A stretch of DNA of 64,000 nt from Tubiluchus corallicola (GCA_030141605.1 JAQGDQ010000597.1:64001-128000); one strand, 5' to 3'. Shown: positions 34,601 to 45,417, counted from the first letter of the stretch. A program made the numbers and translations. The notes: generated by a model from the letters alone, not told the origin.

Positions 34601-37338
34601 ATAAGTTTAGTTTGCTCATAAAGGAAGCATATTTCATAAAATTGCTCCAACCAACATTAAACGCAAAAGTGGGGGATATAGTTATAATTTAATTAGTTGA
34701 GGAATTTGGAATTTGCACTCCAACCTTGTTTGGAAGTTGAAGTTGTTTTAAATAGGTTTAGAATGCAAAGTAGTTGATACATTATCACATGAATTATGAA
34801 TATGGAGTCCACCAGTACTTCAACAAGTCAATGAAAATAGTTATAATGTCTTGATATTGTATGTTTATGTTAAGATGTTTTCTATTTTTAAGCCATAATT
34901 TTGCTTTTCAGATCACAATCGAGACATTTACATGTTCGGACCTTATCCAATCAAACCCGAGTTTGTGATTTACAAAAGCCATCTAAGCTTTGCTTTTGTG
35001 AACAGGAAGCCAGTTTTACCTGGCCGTATCCTTTCATTTAAAACTTAGTTTGTCTACCTGTCTGTTTGTTTGTTTGTTTGTTATATCATACAAATCTATC
35101 AGATGTCGACGGAGGATACTCTGCTTGGATCAGTTGTAGAAATCTGAGTAAGGATGGTGCCTTTGTTGCAGACGAAGTGAAGTTGATTGATTAGTAGTGC
35201 CTAACCACACATGCTTTCCAGTATAATCTTGTCACAAGATTTCTAAAGCAATGCAAAGTGGCCACAGAAGTTTAAACGGTTCATAGCTGGCTAAGCTAAA
35301 GTCGTTTGTCTTGCAGTGACACACCTGCCGGTTTATGAACTCTCGTTACAAAACAATCTAAATTTAGACTACCAACACCAAATAAACTAAACGATGTTGT
35401 CAGAGAAAACGTCCTCAACAATTTGTAGACATCCTTGTTGCTTCCCTACGGCAAGTGGAAAAACTGGGAGACTTAACTCAAGCGGAAACTGCCGACATGT
35501 TTTCCATGGCTCAAACCATAGAGGCGAGACTTACTCCACACTACAGTGCGACTTCAGCGACAATAGCAATTCAAGTAATTACATTATTATTACAGCAGTA
35601 GTTTTTTAAGAGTAAGAGAAAGAAGTTATTTTTTTACTCGGTCACTTTACAAATAGTTACATATGACTATGGTGGTTTCCATAAAGGCCCAAGATGTTAG
35701 TTACAGGAAGATACAGGAAATAAGACAAATTAAATAGCAGTTACAAAATAGTAGTTACAACAATCTACAGTGCATTAAAAGAGTAAGAGAAAAAAATTTA
35801 AGATTAGACATTCAAGTAAAGCATATTGACATATAGAAGAATTTTGCACCCTCTTACTCTTGCATCTGAGGACAATTGCCCCTGCGCCCTACACTTTCCT
35901 TTGTAACTGTAAATTGTAAATGAGGCATTACTGCACTAATGGAATAAGCATATTTTAAATGTGTGTTATCGAAAAAATGCAAGTTGTATACAGAAACAAT
36001 GACATTAGCCTCATTGCGACCTCTTATCTTTGTTGAAGGCCAGGGGGAATGATCGGTGGTCATTCTATATTATTTGTTGTTATTATTTAGGATGGAGTTG
36101 ATGCAGGGCAGAGCGTGCCTCATGTGCACATTCATGTTCTACCACGAAAACCAAATGACTTCCAAGCAAACGATGACGTTTATGAAAAGGTAATTTAAGT
36201 AGACTCACTATTCTCATTATAATACGGATGTACAGAACATACACATTTTAGCAGGTTTAGCAGCATCTGTAATACATTTCTAAAAGTCTTTACTAACACC
36301 ACAGACCACTTAGAAAGCAAAAAGAACTTGACAATAGCAGCTATTTTAGTTCCTTCTAAATTTCCTTTTAAAAACATATTGAATTTCTCTTTTCTGTTTA
36401 ATTGATCGAAAGTGTTAATTGACTAATCTGTTGACTGGCTGCTTGCTTTTGCGATTTGCTGGTTAGTTGCTTGGTTGAGCGAGTTGTTGGGTAGCTAGTT
36501 GGTTATTCGTTGGTTGATCCGAGTAGTTAGTTAGCTGGTCACTAATTGGTTGGTTGGACGATTGACTGATTGCTTGTTTGAATGACTGACTGAGAAGTTT
36601 TTTTCGTTAATTAGCAAGGAACCTAATAAACTCTGTCCTTTGTGAAACATTTCTAAAGCAGTGTCCAGAATGTAGACAATCCAAAGAAGGCAGAATAAAG
36701 ATCAGGGGTGAGAACTGAATGTAAAAATTCTATTCGAACAATTTTTTAATTCGAGCTGAAGTGATGGATTCAAATAATTCACCACTTCAAGTACATATGT
36801 TTTCCATCATTAAACAGCATGTAATCAGCACAGTTTAGCTGTGATTTCTGTGCACTTTCTTTAAGCAAATTATTAGTGTTTTACTGCAGAACAAAATCAA
36901 CTAATATATATGACATCTGCGAGATTGCTTTGTATTAATGATTCAAAAATTTATTTGAAAATCTTTCAAACTGAATTCAAATTCAATTCAGATTCAAAAT
37001 CTTGAAATTTGGTTTGATTCGAATTCAAAAGATAAAAATTCATCGGATTCAAATTTGCTTTCTGATAGAAAAATGCTCATCCCTAATAGAGACCACTCAC
37101 AATAGTTTGACAAGACTTGTTTGTAGGAACATCCCATTCCTGCTACGCACTTCATGAACTAATACTGGCCTGATTAAACACAAAAAACTCATTAAGTGGA
37201 TGCTTTAGAATAGAAATTCACAGTCTCCTTTTTTCTTAGTTAGAGAAACATGACAAAGATCCACAGAGTGAAAGAATGTGGCGCACAGATGAAGAAATGC
37301 TAGCTGAGGCTACTGAACTGGCAAAACTTTTCAACTGA
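28601..37338 (+). CDS. NitFhit: NitFhit: nitrilase fused to Fhit (10 exons, complete)
   Basis: Ten exons join in frame to 465 codons: 28601-28798, 29283-29438, 29810-30016, 31860-31970, 32791-32892, 33701-33866, 34912-35025, 35429-35574, 36091-36189 and 37240-37338. All introns are GT-AG. The N-terminal nitrilase-family domain has the catalytic Glu72 ('FLPE'), Lys146 ('YRKMH') and Cys188 ('CYDVRFPE'). The C-terminal Fhit domain starts near residue 314 ('[12 protein letters not shown]') and carries the histidine triad 'PHVHIHV' (His411, 413, 415) plus the 'QDGVDAGQ' block. In the family, the Nit part is an amidase-type hydrolase acting on deaminated glutathione and Fhit hydrolyses diadenosine polyphosphates. 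Length matches fly and worm NitFhit. Residues 1-25, before a second in-frame ATG at 28676, are basic and Ser/Phe-rich with no acids, a likely mitochondrial presequence; starting at 28676 would give a cytosolic form. Confidence 0.95.
36421..36600. repeat. Cryptically simple GGTT-rich tract
   Basis: Words such as 'ttggttgg', 'tggttagttg' and 'ttagttagctgg' recur through about 180 bp in the last NitFhit intron without a fixed period. Similar tracts occur at 57770-57905 and 59140-59420. Confidence 0.7.
36703..37085. mobile_element. hAT-like MITE in the last NitFhit intron
   Basis: The left end 'caggggtgag' and the inverted right end 'tagggatgag' match at 8 of 10 bases and resemble hAT terminal repeats. 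The flanking 8-mers 'ataaagat' and 'atagagac' match at 6 of 8, consistent with an aged 8-bp target duplication. The interior is made of self-similar 'attcgaattcaaattc' words and has no coding capacity. It lies between exons 9 and 10. Confidence 0.6.
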
Positions 37339-37543
37339 TTGTGATTTAGCTGCTAGTCATGGTGCTCAATTACTATAAAATGTCACAATGGTTATATAAG
37401 TTGTTGTACTTTGTTTCTATCAGGGAATATAGATTGGAATTCCATTTAATGCAAAATAGTATAGCACACTTTTCTACTAGTGGGATTTAATTTGATGTGG
37501 GTTTCAGTTTAACAGACTGTGTTTAGCAGCAATGAGCCCTATT

Positions 37544-37549
37544 AATAAA
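37544..37549 (+). terminator. Likely NitFhit polyadenylation signal
   Basis: An AATAAA hexamer sits 206 bp after the stop codon, followed by T-rich sequence. No other canonical hexamer lies closer to the stop in the plus orientation. Confidence 0.4.
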
Positions 37550-37770
37550 TGTATAGGTGATATTTGATATTTTTTATTTTGGTATTTATTTGTATTTATT
37601 TTAATCATAACAAATTAACACAATAATAAAAAAGCTACAACATAATGAAACTGTGAACTCTGCTTCTGGTCCTTATTGCCTGCTGACATGGTAATTGTGA
37701 TTAACACTTTCTTTAAAAGAAATATCACAGTGATCTATTTGTCTAAAATTGTTTACTCTCTAGACCCTTC

Positions 37771-38119
37771 TGTCGTGTTGACAAAGGGTATAACAGTTAA
37801 GATTTTTATCAAACTTTTATTTATAACAGTGAATTATGACATACAGCTATAGCTTTCACATTACTGCAGCCATGCAGTCCTGCTTCACACACACTACCCT
37901 GTATCACACACACTAATCCAAATCAGACAACAATTCAATAGTGCTGCCATCTATTAGTGGCAATGCATACTTTACAGCAACGAAGACCAGTTGAGGTAAA
38001 GTCTACACTTAAGTAACAATAGTACAGATTAAATGATTGAATAAGATTATCGCGGCTTGACGAACTCCATGTCAGAGGCTAAGCACTACAGACAAAATCT
38101 TCGGTCGTTCACAACGACA
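37771..38119 (-). repeat. 3' LTR of the BEL/Pao element
   Basis: This 349-bp repeat is bounded, in element orientation, by 'TGTCGT' and 'ACGACA', short inverted ends with TG..CA termini. On the inner side a purine-rich 'ggcgggagga' directly precedes it and would serve as the plus-strand primer. The last 11 codons and stop of the integrase frame lie inside it. Confidence 0.88.
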
Positions 38120-39480
38120 TCCTCCCGCCAGCATGTCAACAGTTGTGTAGTGTCTTTGGTTTCACCTGCCTCGAAATTCGTTTCTAAGGGAACCAAATCC
38201 TTCACCCCTCGTCTTGTTACATAGCCAGTCGGGAGCTTGATGCTGACAAAGCGGATCTCGCCATCTTGTGAAGGGAGGAATTCTACAATCTTTCCAATCT
38301 TCCATGTTGCACGTGGAGTGGCGTCTTGAATCAGGCAAACTTCTCCAACTGTAGGTTTTCTTGCGATTTCTCCACGTTTCCGTCGAAAGTGCACTTGGTG
38401 GGTTTCTTTCAATGAGTGTAGATAGTGCTTATGCCATACACTCCAAAACTGATCTAGCTTTCGGTTGACCTTCTGCCATTGGACCTTCAGTGCATCTGTA
38501 GGTCTTGCTTCTGGTGCATAGTCTGGGTCCAAAACATCTTCGTTTGATGTAGAAATGCTTAGTTTTCCCATAGGCGCGATGAAGTTAGCTGGTGTTAACA
38601 TTGTAAGTTCTTCAGGACTCGATGAAATGTTAAGCAGTGGTCTAGTGTTCATTAGACTTTCGATCTGCGTTATGAGAGTTTGCAGCCCATCGTTGTCTAA
38701 CGTAGCTTTCCAAAGAGTTTTCTTCATGGCCTGCTTAATCACTCCCACAAGACGCTCATAGAATCCAGCGACCCACGGTGACCTCTCGGGAATATATTTC
38801 CAGCGGATTCGTTGTTCTGCAAAATATTGCATCAGCAGTGCTTCACTCTTCTTGAAATATGTAGCGTTGTCACTCAGGATAACTGCTGGACAACCTCTTC
38901 TGCTAATGAAGCGAATTATTGCTTGAACAGTGGCACTTGCTGACTGATCCTGAACAATTTCCAAATGGACCGCCCGTGTTGTGAAGCAAGTGAATAATGC
39001 TATCCATCTCTTCTCATGATATTCACCAGGCTTGGCACGAATGAGCATTGGTCCTATGTAATCCATCCCTGTAAAGTGAAATGCGGGTGTCCTACGGAGA
39101 CGTTCCATTGGTAGTTGTGCCATTCTTGGTGGTTTGAATGTTCCTCCTTGAATCTTTTGGCACAGGAGACACTTAGACAAAGTTTTTCGCACTGTTGTAT
39201 AACCTTGTGGAATCCAGTATTGTTTCCTAATCTCAGCTAGAGTAGCTTTAACTCCAGAATGCAAGACTCTCCTGTGAGCCTTTTCGATGATTAGCTCTGT
39301 AAAACGATGACTTCTAGGTAGCAGAATTGGAAACATTGATTGATCAGTTATTGCATTAGCAAGCCTCCCGCCACAGCATATAACACCTTTGTCGGTGTGG
39401 AGATCTAGTTGTTTTATCAGTTGATTAAATTTGCCATGGTGTAGAAGTTTGGATTCCATTGAGAAGCAGTCCTGTTGCAC
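38086..39480 (-). CDS. pol: BEL/Pao integrase and C-terminal part of Pol
   Basis: This frame of up to 464 codons continues the polyprotein. It carries the HHCC zinc-binding motif (His pair in 'AHRRVLHSG' near residue 69; Cys pair in 'CLLCQ' near 103). The DDE catalytic triad follows (Asp in 'GMDYIGP' near 139, Asp in 'LSDNATYF' near 203, Glu in 'GFYERLVG' near 238), then a basic C-terminal domain. It has no start signal of its own that I trust. Relative to the upstream frame it is at minus one, overlapping it by 64 bp, and family-like sequence switches from one frame to the other at about 39480-39490. It would join the upstream protein by ribosomal frameshifting, or the change is a one-base loss. 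It ends inside the 3' LTR. Confidence 0.88.
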   Translation of the reverse strand: MQQDCFSMESKLLHHGKFNQLIKQLDLHTDKGVICCGGRLANAITDQSMFPILLPRSHRFTELIIEKAHRRVLHSGVKATLAEIRKQYWIPQGYTTVRKTLSKCLLCQKIQGGTFKPPRMAQLPMERLRRTPAFHFTGMDYIGPMLIRAKPGEYHEKRWIALFTCFTTRAVHLEIVQDQSASATVQAIIRFISRRGCPAVILSDNATYFKKSEALLMQYFAEQRIRWKYIPERSPWVAGFYERLVGVIKQAMKKTLWKATLDNDGLQTLITQIESLMNTRPLLNISSSPEELTMLTPANFIAPMGKLSISTSNEDVLDPDYAPEARPTDALKVQWQKVNRKLDQFWSVWHKHYLHSLKETHQVHFRRKRGEIARKPTVGEVCLIQDATPRATWKIGKIVEFLPSQDGEIRFVSIKLPTGYVTRRGVKDLVPLETNFEAGETKDTTQLLTCWREDVVVNDRRFCL

Positions 39481-42400
39481 TTGTTAATCCACATTATACG
39501 TGCTTCAATCATCTCATCTGCAGTGATATTAGTTGATTCTGGTATCTTCTTTTTGCGACACCTGTCAATAAATCTCTGGCAGTAGCTGGTTACCCTTAGA
39601 AGCTTGTCATAGTCGCTGTAGTTATTAACATCTATACCAAAGGGGTAAACGGCAGGTTTCTCCTCTGTTACTGTAACTAAAGCTGTCTGTGTTTTTCTTG
39701 AACGACTCAAATTTGGCAACTGTATGTTGGTGTTTCCGCTCCATTTTGGCCACTGTTTAGGCTCTAGTGATAACCATTCTGGTCCACAAATCCAGTTGCA
39801 CTCACATAATTTCTTTGCTGAGATTCCGCGAGTGCCCCAATCAGCAGGATTGGCTTTAGTGTCGATGTATCTAAACTGGATATCATCCATAGATATTATT
39901 TCACTTCGACGTCTTTCTATATAGGGTGGTAAAACTTTGGACGAGTGAATCCAACAGAGCACAATTTGTGAATCTGTCCATAAGTGCTTATCTAGCAATG
40001 GTTGATCAATCTGATTTTCTACAAATCGAAGCATCCTGCATCCTATTAGAACGGCTTCTAGTTCTAGTCGTGGTAGAGTTTGACTAACTGTCAATGTCGC
40101 TACTTGAGACTTCGCAAATGCTAATGAAGATATAACGTGGTTATCTAAACGTTGATGAATATAGATGCAGGCACAATATGCATCTTTACTGGCATCTGTG
40201 AAGCATAGTAGTTGAACAGGAACTTGTCTATCCATGATGACTCTGCGTGGAAGTGTTATTTGTGGAATGTTTTTCAGTTCTTCTTCTAATTGCTGCCACT
40301 CTAAAACCATTGAAGCTGTGACTGGCTCATCTAGACCGAACTTCTGTTTAGCCATTTTGTGTAGCAAAATCTTTCCTTTGATAGTTACTGGCAGGTAGAT
40401 TCCAAGCGGATCATATAGTCGAGCAAGCTGTTGCATTGCTAGTCTTCTGGTATACACTTCTAGTGGTTGAAATATGTACTGTGGTCTCATTACATCATTG
40501 GCGGTGTCCCAAATAATTCCCAGTACTTTTACTGTAGTACCTTGTTGTCGGTCCCATTGCGGTAGAGCTTCATTAAGCTTGAGATCATTTGACAGCCATT
40601 GGCGTAGATTCATTGCTGCCATATCAAATAGGTTCTTCGCTGACTGGTATATCTCCATAGGGTCTTCTCCATGCACAACTTCTAAAATGACATTGTCCAC
40701 ATACAGATTTTGTTGTAGTCTATTTGCTAGTGTTCCCGGGTTTTGCTGTAAGTGATGTAGTATCGTAGCTAGTAATAAAAATGGAGACGCATTGACACCA
40801 AATGGGAGTCTGGTAAAGCGATATACCTTGATATTGTCCCCTGTGTCAGGCCGTGATGGATCTTTCAGCCATAGAAATCTGACAGTATCTCTGTCTGCTT
40901 CCACTAGAGAAACTTGATGGAACGCCTTTTCAATGTCCGCTACCATGACGATTTTAAACAGGCGAAAACGTAGTAAAATTCCAACCAGGTTAGCAAGTAG
41001 ACATGGTCCAGCGTGTATTAGGTCGTTCAAGCTTTTACCATCAGCTTTGTTCTTTTTACTAGCGTCGTACACGATGCGAACTTGAGTAGAAGTACGATTT
41101 TCGTTTATGACTGGAAAATGCGCTATGTAGTGTATAAAGCGTCGTTCTGTGGTAGGCTGAGTAACTGACTCAATTATTCCTCGATGAAGCTGGTTGTTGA
41201 TAGTTTCATTGTACGTAGCGTAGTGACGTGTTGGTGATCCATTAGGAGCTAACATCTTTAGTGTAGACTCAAGTCTTTTCTTTGCTACGTGATAGTTCGA
41301 AACCAAATGCTGTGTAGGATGTTTCCATGGAAAACCAACTTTGTAACGTCCATGCTTGAATTCAATTGTTTCTCTAAATTTCTGGATAACTTCTTTATCC
41401 TTCTCTGATAACTCAGACTGTTTGTTTATTCCTACTTGTTCTAACTGTGTCGAGTCTGCAACATCTTCTATAGCAGAATAGCAAAATAAATTAGGCGCGA
41501 CAACTGGTCGAGTGCTAGAATCGTAATTCATTTCCGGTATCGTAGCATTTCCGGCTAGAAAATCTCCCAATGGACTGCGATGAGCAAACAAATCATTCTG
41601 AATATGGGTAGCTGGAATCATTGGTCCCATAATGCGGTTGATGAAATCTTGACCAATGATGACATCAATTCTTCTCTGGGTATTGCTTCGAGGTGGCAAG
41701 TTCAATAGTCGTAGCTGCCGAACTTTTTCCAAAGGTTGTGCATCTAGTCGAATTGGCTCTACTTGGAATGGAGGCGCTAGCTTTGGAATTGTATAAGCTT
41801 GAATTTGCAGGCTAAAATCTTTAGACCCCTTTAGAATGAACTTCACTTTACTCGAGTGTACTGCCTCTATTACATCTGTGTTGAAGCGTGATGTTTCTAG
41901 CTTGTATCTTCCTGTGCGTAACAAATTAAGTCTAGAAGCTGCTTCGTCGCTGATACTTGAATGTTTGGCTCCACCATCAACGTAGACAAAAACTTCACGA
42001 GCCTCTTCAGTTTGCGGATTCACTGCTGTGCATGGAAACGCTGGCATCACAATGCCTTCCTCTGCTGGATAGGTGACGTGGAAATCATGCTGCTTAACTA
42101 TGGTTTCAGTGACGCTTGGTTCTGTCTGTACAGATAAATGTTGGGGAGATAAAATCTTCTCTCGTTTCTCGCAGAGCGCTGAGTTGTGACTGGTACTTTT
42201 GCAGTGGAAACATGGCTTCTGTCTGTTGCAGTCTTTCATTAAGTGTCGGGTACTCAAACATTTGTAGCATCTTTTAGCATTGGCTATGATTTCCTTGCGC
42301 GTTTTTGGATCAACCACCTTCTTGCATTCGTCACTGTAGTGATTGTCTTTTTCACAAAAGGCGCATCTCAGTTTATTTCTGGAAACATTCTGAATAAAAT

Positions 42401-43658
42401 TTGCAGTAGGGATAGCTTTTTCTGTTCCAGAACCCTGGTTCCGTAGCTGTGTTTTCTTAACTTGTCCTTCATTGGTTCGATGTAAATTTACTTCTTGGTA
42501 GTCTTCCAAAAATGAAATTAATTCTTCCATCTTTACTGCATCTCTCTTTTTGCCTTGATACAGCCGAAATCTATTCATTTCTTCCGTCAGATATTTAGGT
42601 AGTTTTTCTACTAACTCCGTCACGTGACTGTCGAGGGCTTGATTTGTAATGCCTTGACGTTTGAGCGATATAGTAACTGAGCGTATTTCATCGGTAAATT
42701 GTTCAAGGTTACTCAGGTTTTCTTTCACGTGCGGAACTGCTTTCAGGGACTCCCAATGCGCTTTCTGTTGAAAACCGGGATTGCCGTAAAAATTCTTCAA
42801 AATAGTGACTGCTTCACTGCACTTGTCGCCTTCCATTCCCAACCCTTTAATTTTGTCATACGCTGGTCCTTCTAAAACTCGATGTAGATAGTCTAATTTC
42901 TGTTTGTTGTTGAGTTGTCTGCTGTCAACGTTGATTTTGAATGATTCCCAGAAATTGTTCCACTGTAAGGCGTTGCCGTTAAATTTTGCTAGTTCGATCT
43001 TCGGGAGCCTCGCGGTTATAAAATTCGTAGTAGAATCTGATGACATATCTGGTGGCGGACTGCTGACGGGTTGCTTTTTCACCGACTCTAGGATTAACTG
43101 TAGTTCTTCTTTGCGTTCTTTTCGTTCGCGTTCTCGTTCTTCTTGAAGCGTTTGGAACATCTGTTGCTGCGATTGTAGAAACATTTGCATCATTGCAAGT
43201 GTTGCGTCTTGTTGTGACAGCGATCCGCCCTGCGCTGGCTGATTTACCTGTGACATAGTTTCATTCAGCAATACTTGACCCCTGGATGCAGTATTTTGCT
43301 GCGTTGGCAGCGAAGTGGCTTCCGTTTGATTTTCGGCAGACATTACTTCGACCTTATCAACTGGTTTCGTAGCTTTAATTACATTGATGACGTCACCATT
43401 GCAACCGAATTCGGACAACTGCTTTGTAGTAAACGTTCCCGATTTCACCAGCTGAATTAGTAAATTACTGTCGCAACATTTCTCGCATGCCCATTGAAAT
43501 TCGCCCAGCTTACTTAATGCCTCATAAAGTTTCTCTGTTAGTACATGATCTTGCTTTAGGTTTAAACAGTTTATGCACCACCAACGTTCACAGCTGTCAC
43601 ATATCAACCCACTTGCAACACGTTGACGACAATTTATGCATTTGTTATCTTTAGCCAT
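39417..43658 (-). CDS. gag-pol: BEL/Pao Gag-protease-RT-RNase H polyprotein
   Basis: The 1413-codon frame opens with a PHD-like zinc finger (Cys7, 10, 20, 23, 28, 31, 58, 61, with Trp56). A Gag domain with 'FNGNALQWNNFWESF' (near 230) and CCHC-like knuckles around 430-495 come next. A retropepsin-like site 'VYVDGGAKHSS' (near 557) has Gly-Gly where D-S/T-G is usual. The RT has 'YVDNVILEV' (near 986) in place of the common YVDD. RNase H shows 'CFTDASKDAYC' (near 1154) and 'TDSQIVLCW' (near 1228). The last 13 or so codons are out of register with the family and the true continuation lies in the overlapping frame ending at 38086. No stop or frameshift interrupts the first 1,390 codons. Confidence 0.92.
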   Translation of the reverse strand: MAKDNKCINCRQRVASGLICDSCERWWCINCLNLKQDHVLTEKLYEALSKLGEFQWACEKCCDSNLLIQLVKSGTFTTKQLSEFGCNGDVINVIKATKPVDKVEVMSAENQTEATSLPTQQNTASRGQVLLNETMSQVNQPAQGGSLSQQDATLAMMQMFLQSQQQMFQTLQEERERERKERKEELQLILESVKKQPVSSPPPDMSSDSTTNFITARLPKIELAKFNGNALQWNNFWESFKINVDSRQLNNKQKLDYLHRVLEGPAYDKIKGLGMEGDKCSEAVTILKNFYGNPGFQQKAHWESLKAVPHVKENLSNLEQFTDEIRSVTISLKRQGITNQALDSHVTELVEKLPKYLTEEMNRFRLYQGKKRDAVKMEELISFLEDYQEVNLHRTNEGQVKKTQLRNQGSGTEKAIPTANFIQNVSRNKLRCAFCEKDNHYSDECKKVVDPKTRKEIIANAKRCYKCLSTRHLMKDCNRQKPCFHCKSTSHNSALCEKREKILSPQHLSVQTEPSVTETIVKQHDFHVTYPAEEGIVMPAFPCTAVNPQTEEAREVFVYVDGGAKHSSISDEAASRLNLLRTGRYKLETSRFNTDVIEAVHSSKVKFILKGSKDFSLQIQAYTIPKLAPPFQVEPIRLDAQPLEKVRQLRLLNLPPRSNTQRRIDVIIGQDFINRIMGPMIPATHIQNDLFAHRSPLGDFLAGNATIPEMNYDSSTRPVVAPNLFCYSAIEDVADSTQLEQVGINKQSELSEKDKEVIQKFRETIEFKHGRYKVGFPWKHPTQHLVSNYHVAKKRLESTLKMLAPNGSPTRHYATYNETINNQLHRGIIESVTQPTTERRFIHYIAHFPVINENRTSTQVRIVYDASKKNKADGKSLNDLIHAGPCLLANLVGILLRFRLFKIVMVADIEKAFHQVSLVEADRDTVRFLWLKDPSRPDTGDNIKVYRFTRLPFGVNASPFLLLATILHHLQQNPGTLANRLQQNLYVDNVILEVVHGEDPMEIYQSAKNLFDMAAMNLRQWLSNDLKLNEALPQWDRQQGTTVKVLGIIWDTANDVMRPQYIFQPLEVYTRRLAMQQLARLYDPLGIYLPVTIKGKILLHKMAKQKFGLDEPVTASMVLEWQQLEEELKNIPQITLPRRVIMDRQVPVQLLCFTDASKDAYCACIYIHQRLDNHVISSLAFAKSQVATLTVSQTLPRLELEAVLIGCRMLRFVENQIDQPLLDKHLWTDSQIVLCWIHSSKVLPPYIERRRSEIISMDDIQFRYIDTKANPADWGTRGISAKKLCECNWICGPEWLSLEPKQWPKWSGNTNIQLPNLSRSRKTQTALVTVTEEKPAVYPFGIDVNNYSDYDKLLRVTSYCQRFIDRCRKKKIPESTNITADEMIEARIMWINKCNRTASQWNPNFYTMANLIN

Positions 43659-43791
43659 AATTAGTCATTACGAAAATGTTCGAAAATTATTTACCGGTAG
43701 ACAGACGTCCTAGCGAGTAGACGATCGCTCTTTCTTGGTAAACGTAGACTGCATACAAGTATCGTCGCCCACTGATTAGCAAAAAACTACT

Positions 43792-43802
43792 CTCTGCTAC
43801 CA
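43792..43802 (-). other. Primer binding site, initiator tRNA-Met type
   Basis: In element orientation, four bases after the 5' LTR end, the sequence reads 'TGGTAGCAGAG'. This is complementary to the 3' end of animal initiator tRNA-Met over 11 bases; the next base departs from a perfect match. Confidence 0.6.
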
Positions 43803-43806
43803 ATTT

Positions 43807-44150
43807 TGTCGTGTTGACAAAGGGTATAACAGTTAAGATTTTTATCAAACTTTTATTTATAACAGTGAATTATGACATACAGCTATAGCTTTCACATTAC
43901 TGCAGCCATGCAGTCCTGCTTCACACACACTACCCTGTATCACACACACTAATCCAAATCAGACAACAATTCAATAGTGCTGCCATCTATTAGTGGCAAT
44001 GCATACTTTACAGCAACGAAGACCAGTTGAGGTAAAGTCTACACTTAAGTAACAATAGTACAGATTAAATGATTGAATAAGATTATCGCGGCTTGACGAA
44101 CTCCATGTCAGAGGCTAAGCACTACAGACAAAATCTTCGGTCGTTCACAA
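43807..44150 (-). repeat. 5' LTR of the BEL/Pao element (cut by gap)
   Basis: Identical by eye to 37771-38114. Only the last five bases of the 349-bp LTR are missing, hidden in the run of N. Apparent open frames ending here are the duplicated tail of the integrase frame. Confidence 0.9.
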
Positions 44151-44355
44151 NNNNNNNNNNNNNNNNNNNNNNNNNNNNNNNNNNNNNNNNNNNNNNNNNN
44201 NNNNNNNNNNNNNNNNNNNNNNNNNNNNNNNNNNNNNNNNNNNNNNNNNNNNNNNNNNNNNNNNNNNNNNNNNNNNNNNNNNNNNNNNNNNNNNNNNNNN
44301 NNNNNNNNNNNNNNNNNNNNNNNNNNNNNNNNNNNNNNNNNNNNNNNNNNNNNNN
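44151..44355. other. Assembly gap (205 N)
   Basis: All positions are N. The gap joins the retrotransposon edge to a long trinucleotide repeat; its true length and the element's right-hand target duplication are unknown. Confidence 0.99.

Positions 44356-45417
<1,062 letters not shown>

Larger units (their letters stand above)
37771..44150 (-). mobile_element. BEL/Pao LTR retrotransposon, nearly complete
   Basis: The element reads on the minus strand: 5' LTR (right), primer binding site, gag-pol, polypurine stretch, 3' LTR (left). Domain order PHD-like finger, Gag, zinc knuckles, aspartic protease, RT, RNase H, integrase is that of BEL/Pao. By eye the LTRs are identical over the 344 bp that can be compared, so the insertion is recent. 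It lies 433 bp downstream of the NitFhit stop, in opposite orientation. The coding region is split into two overlapping frames. The 5' LTR is cut five bases short of its expected end by the assembly gap, so the target duplication cannot be checked. Confidence 0.93.
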
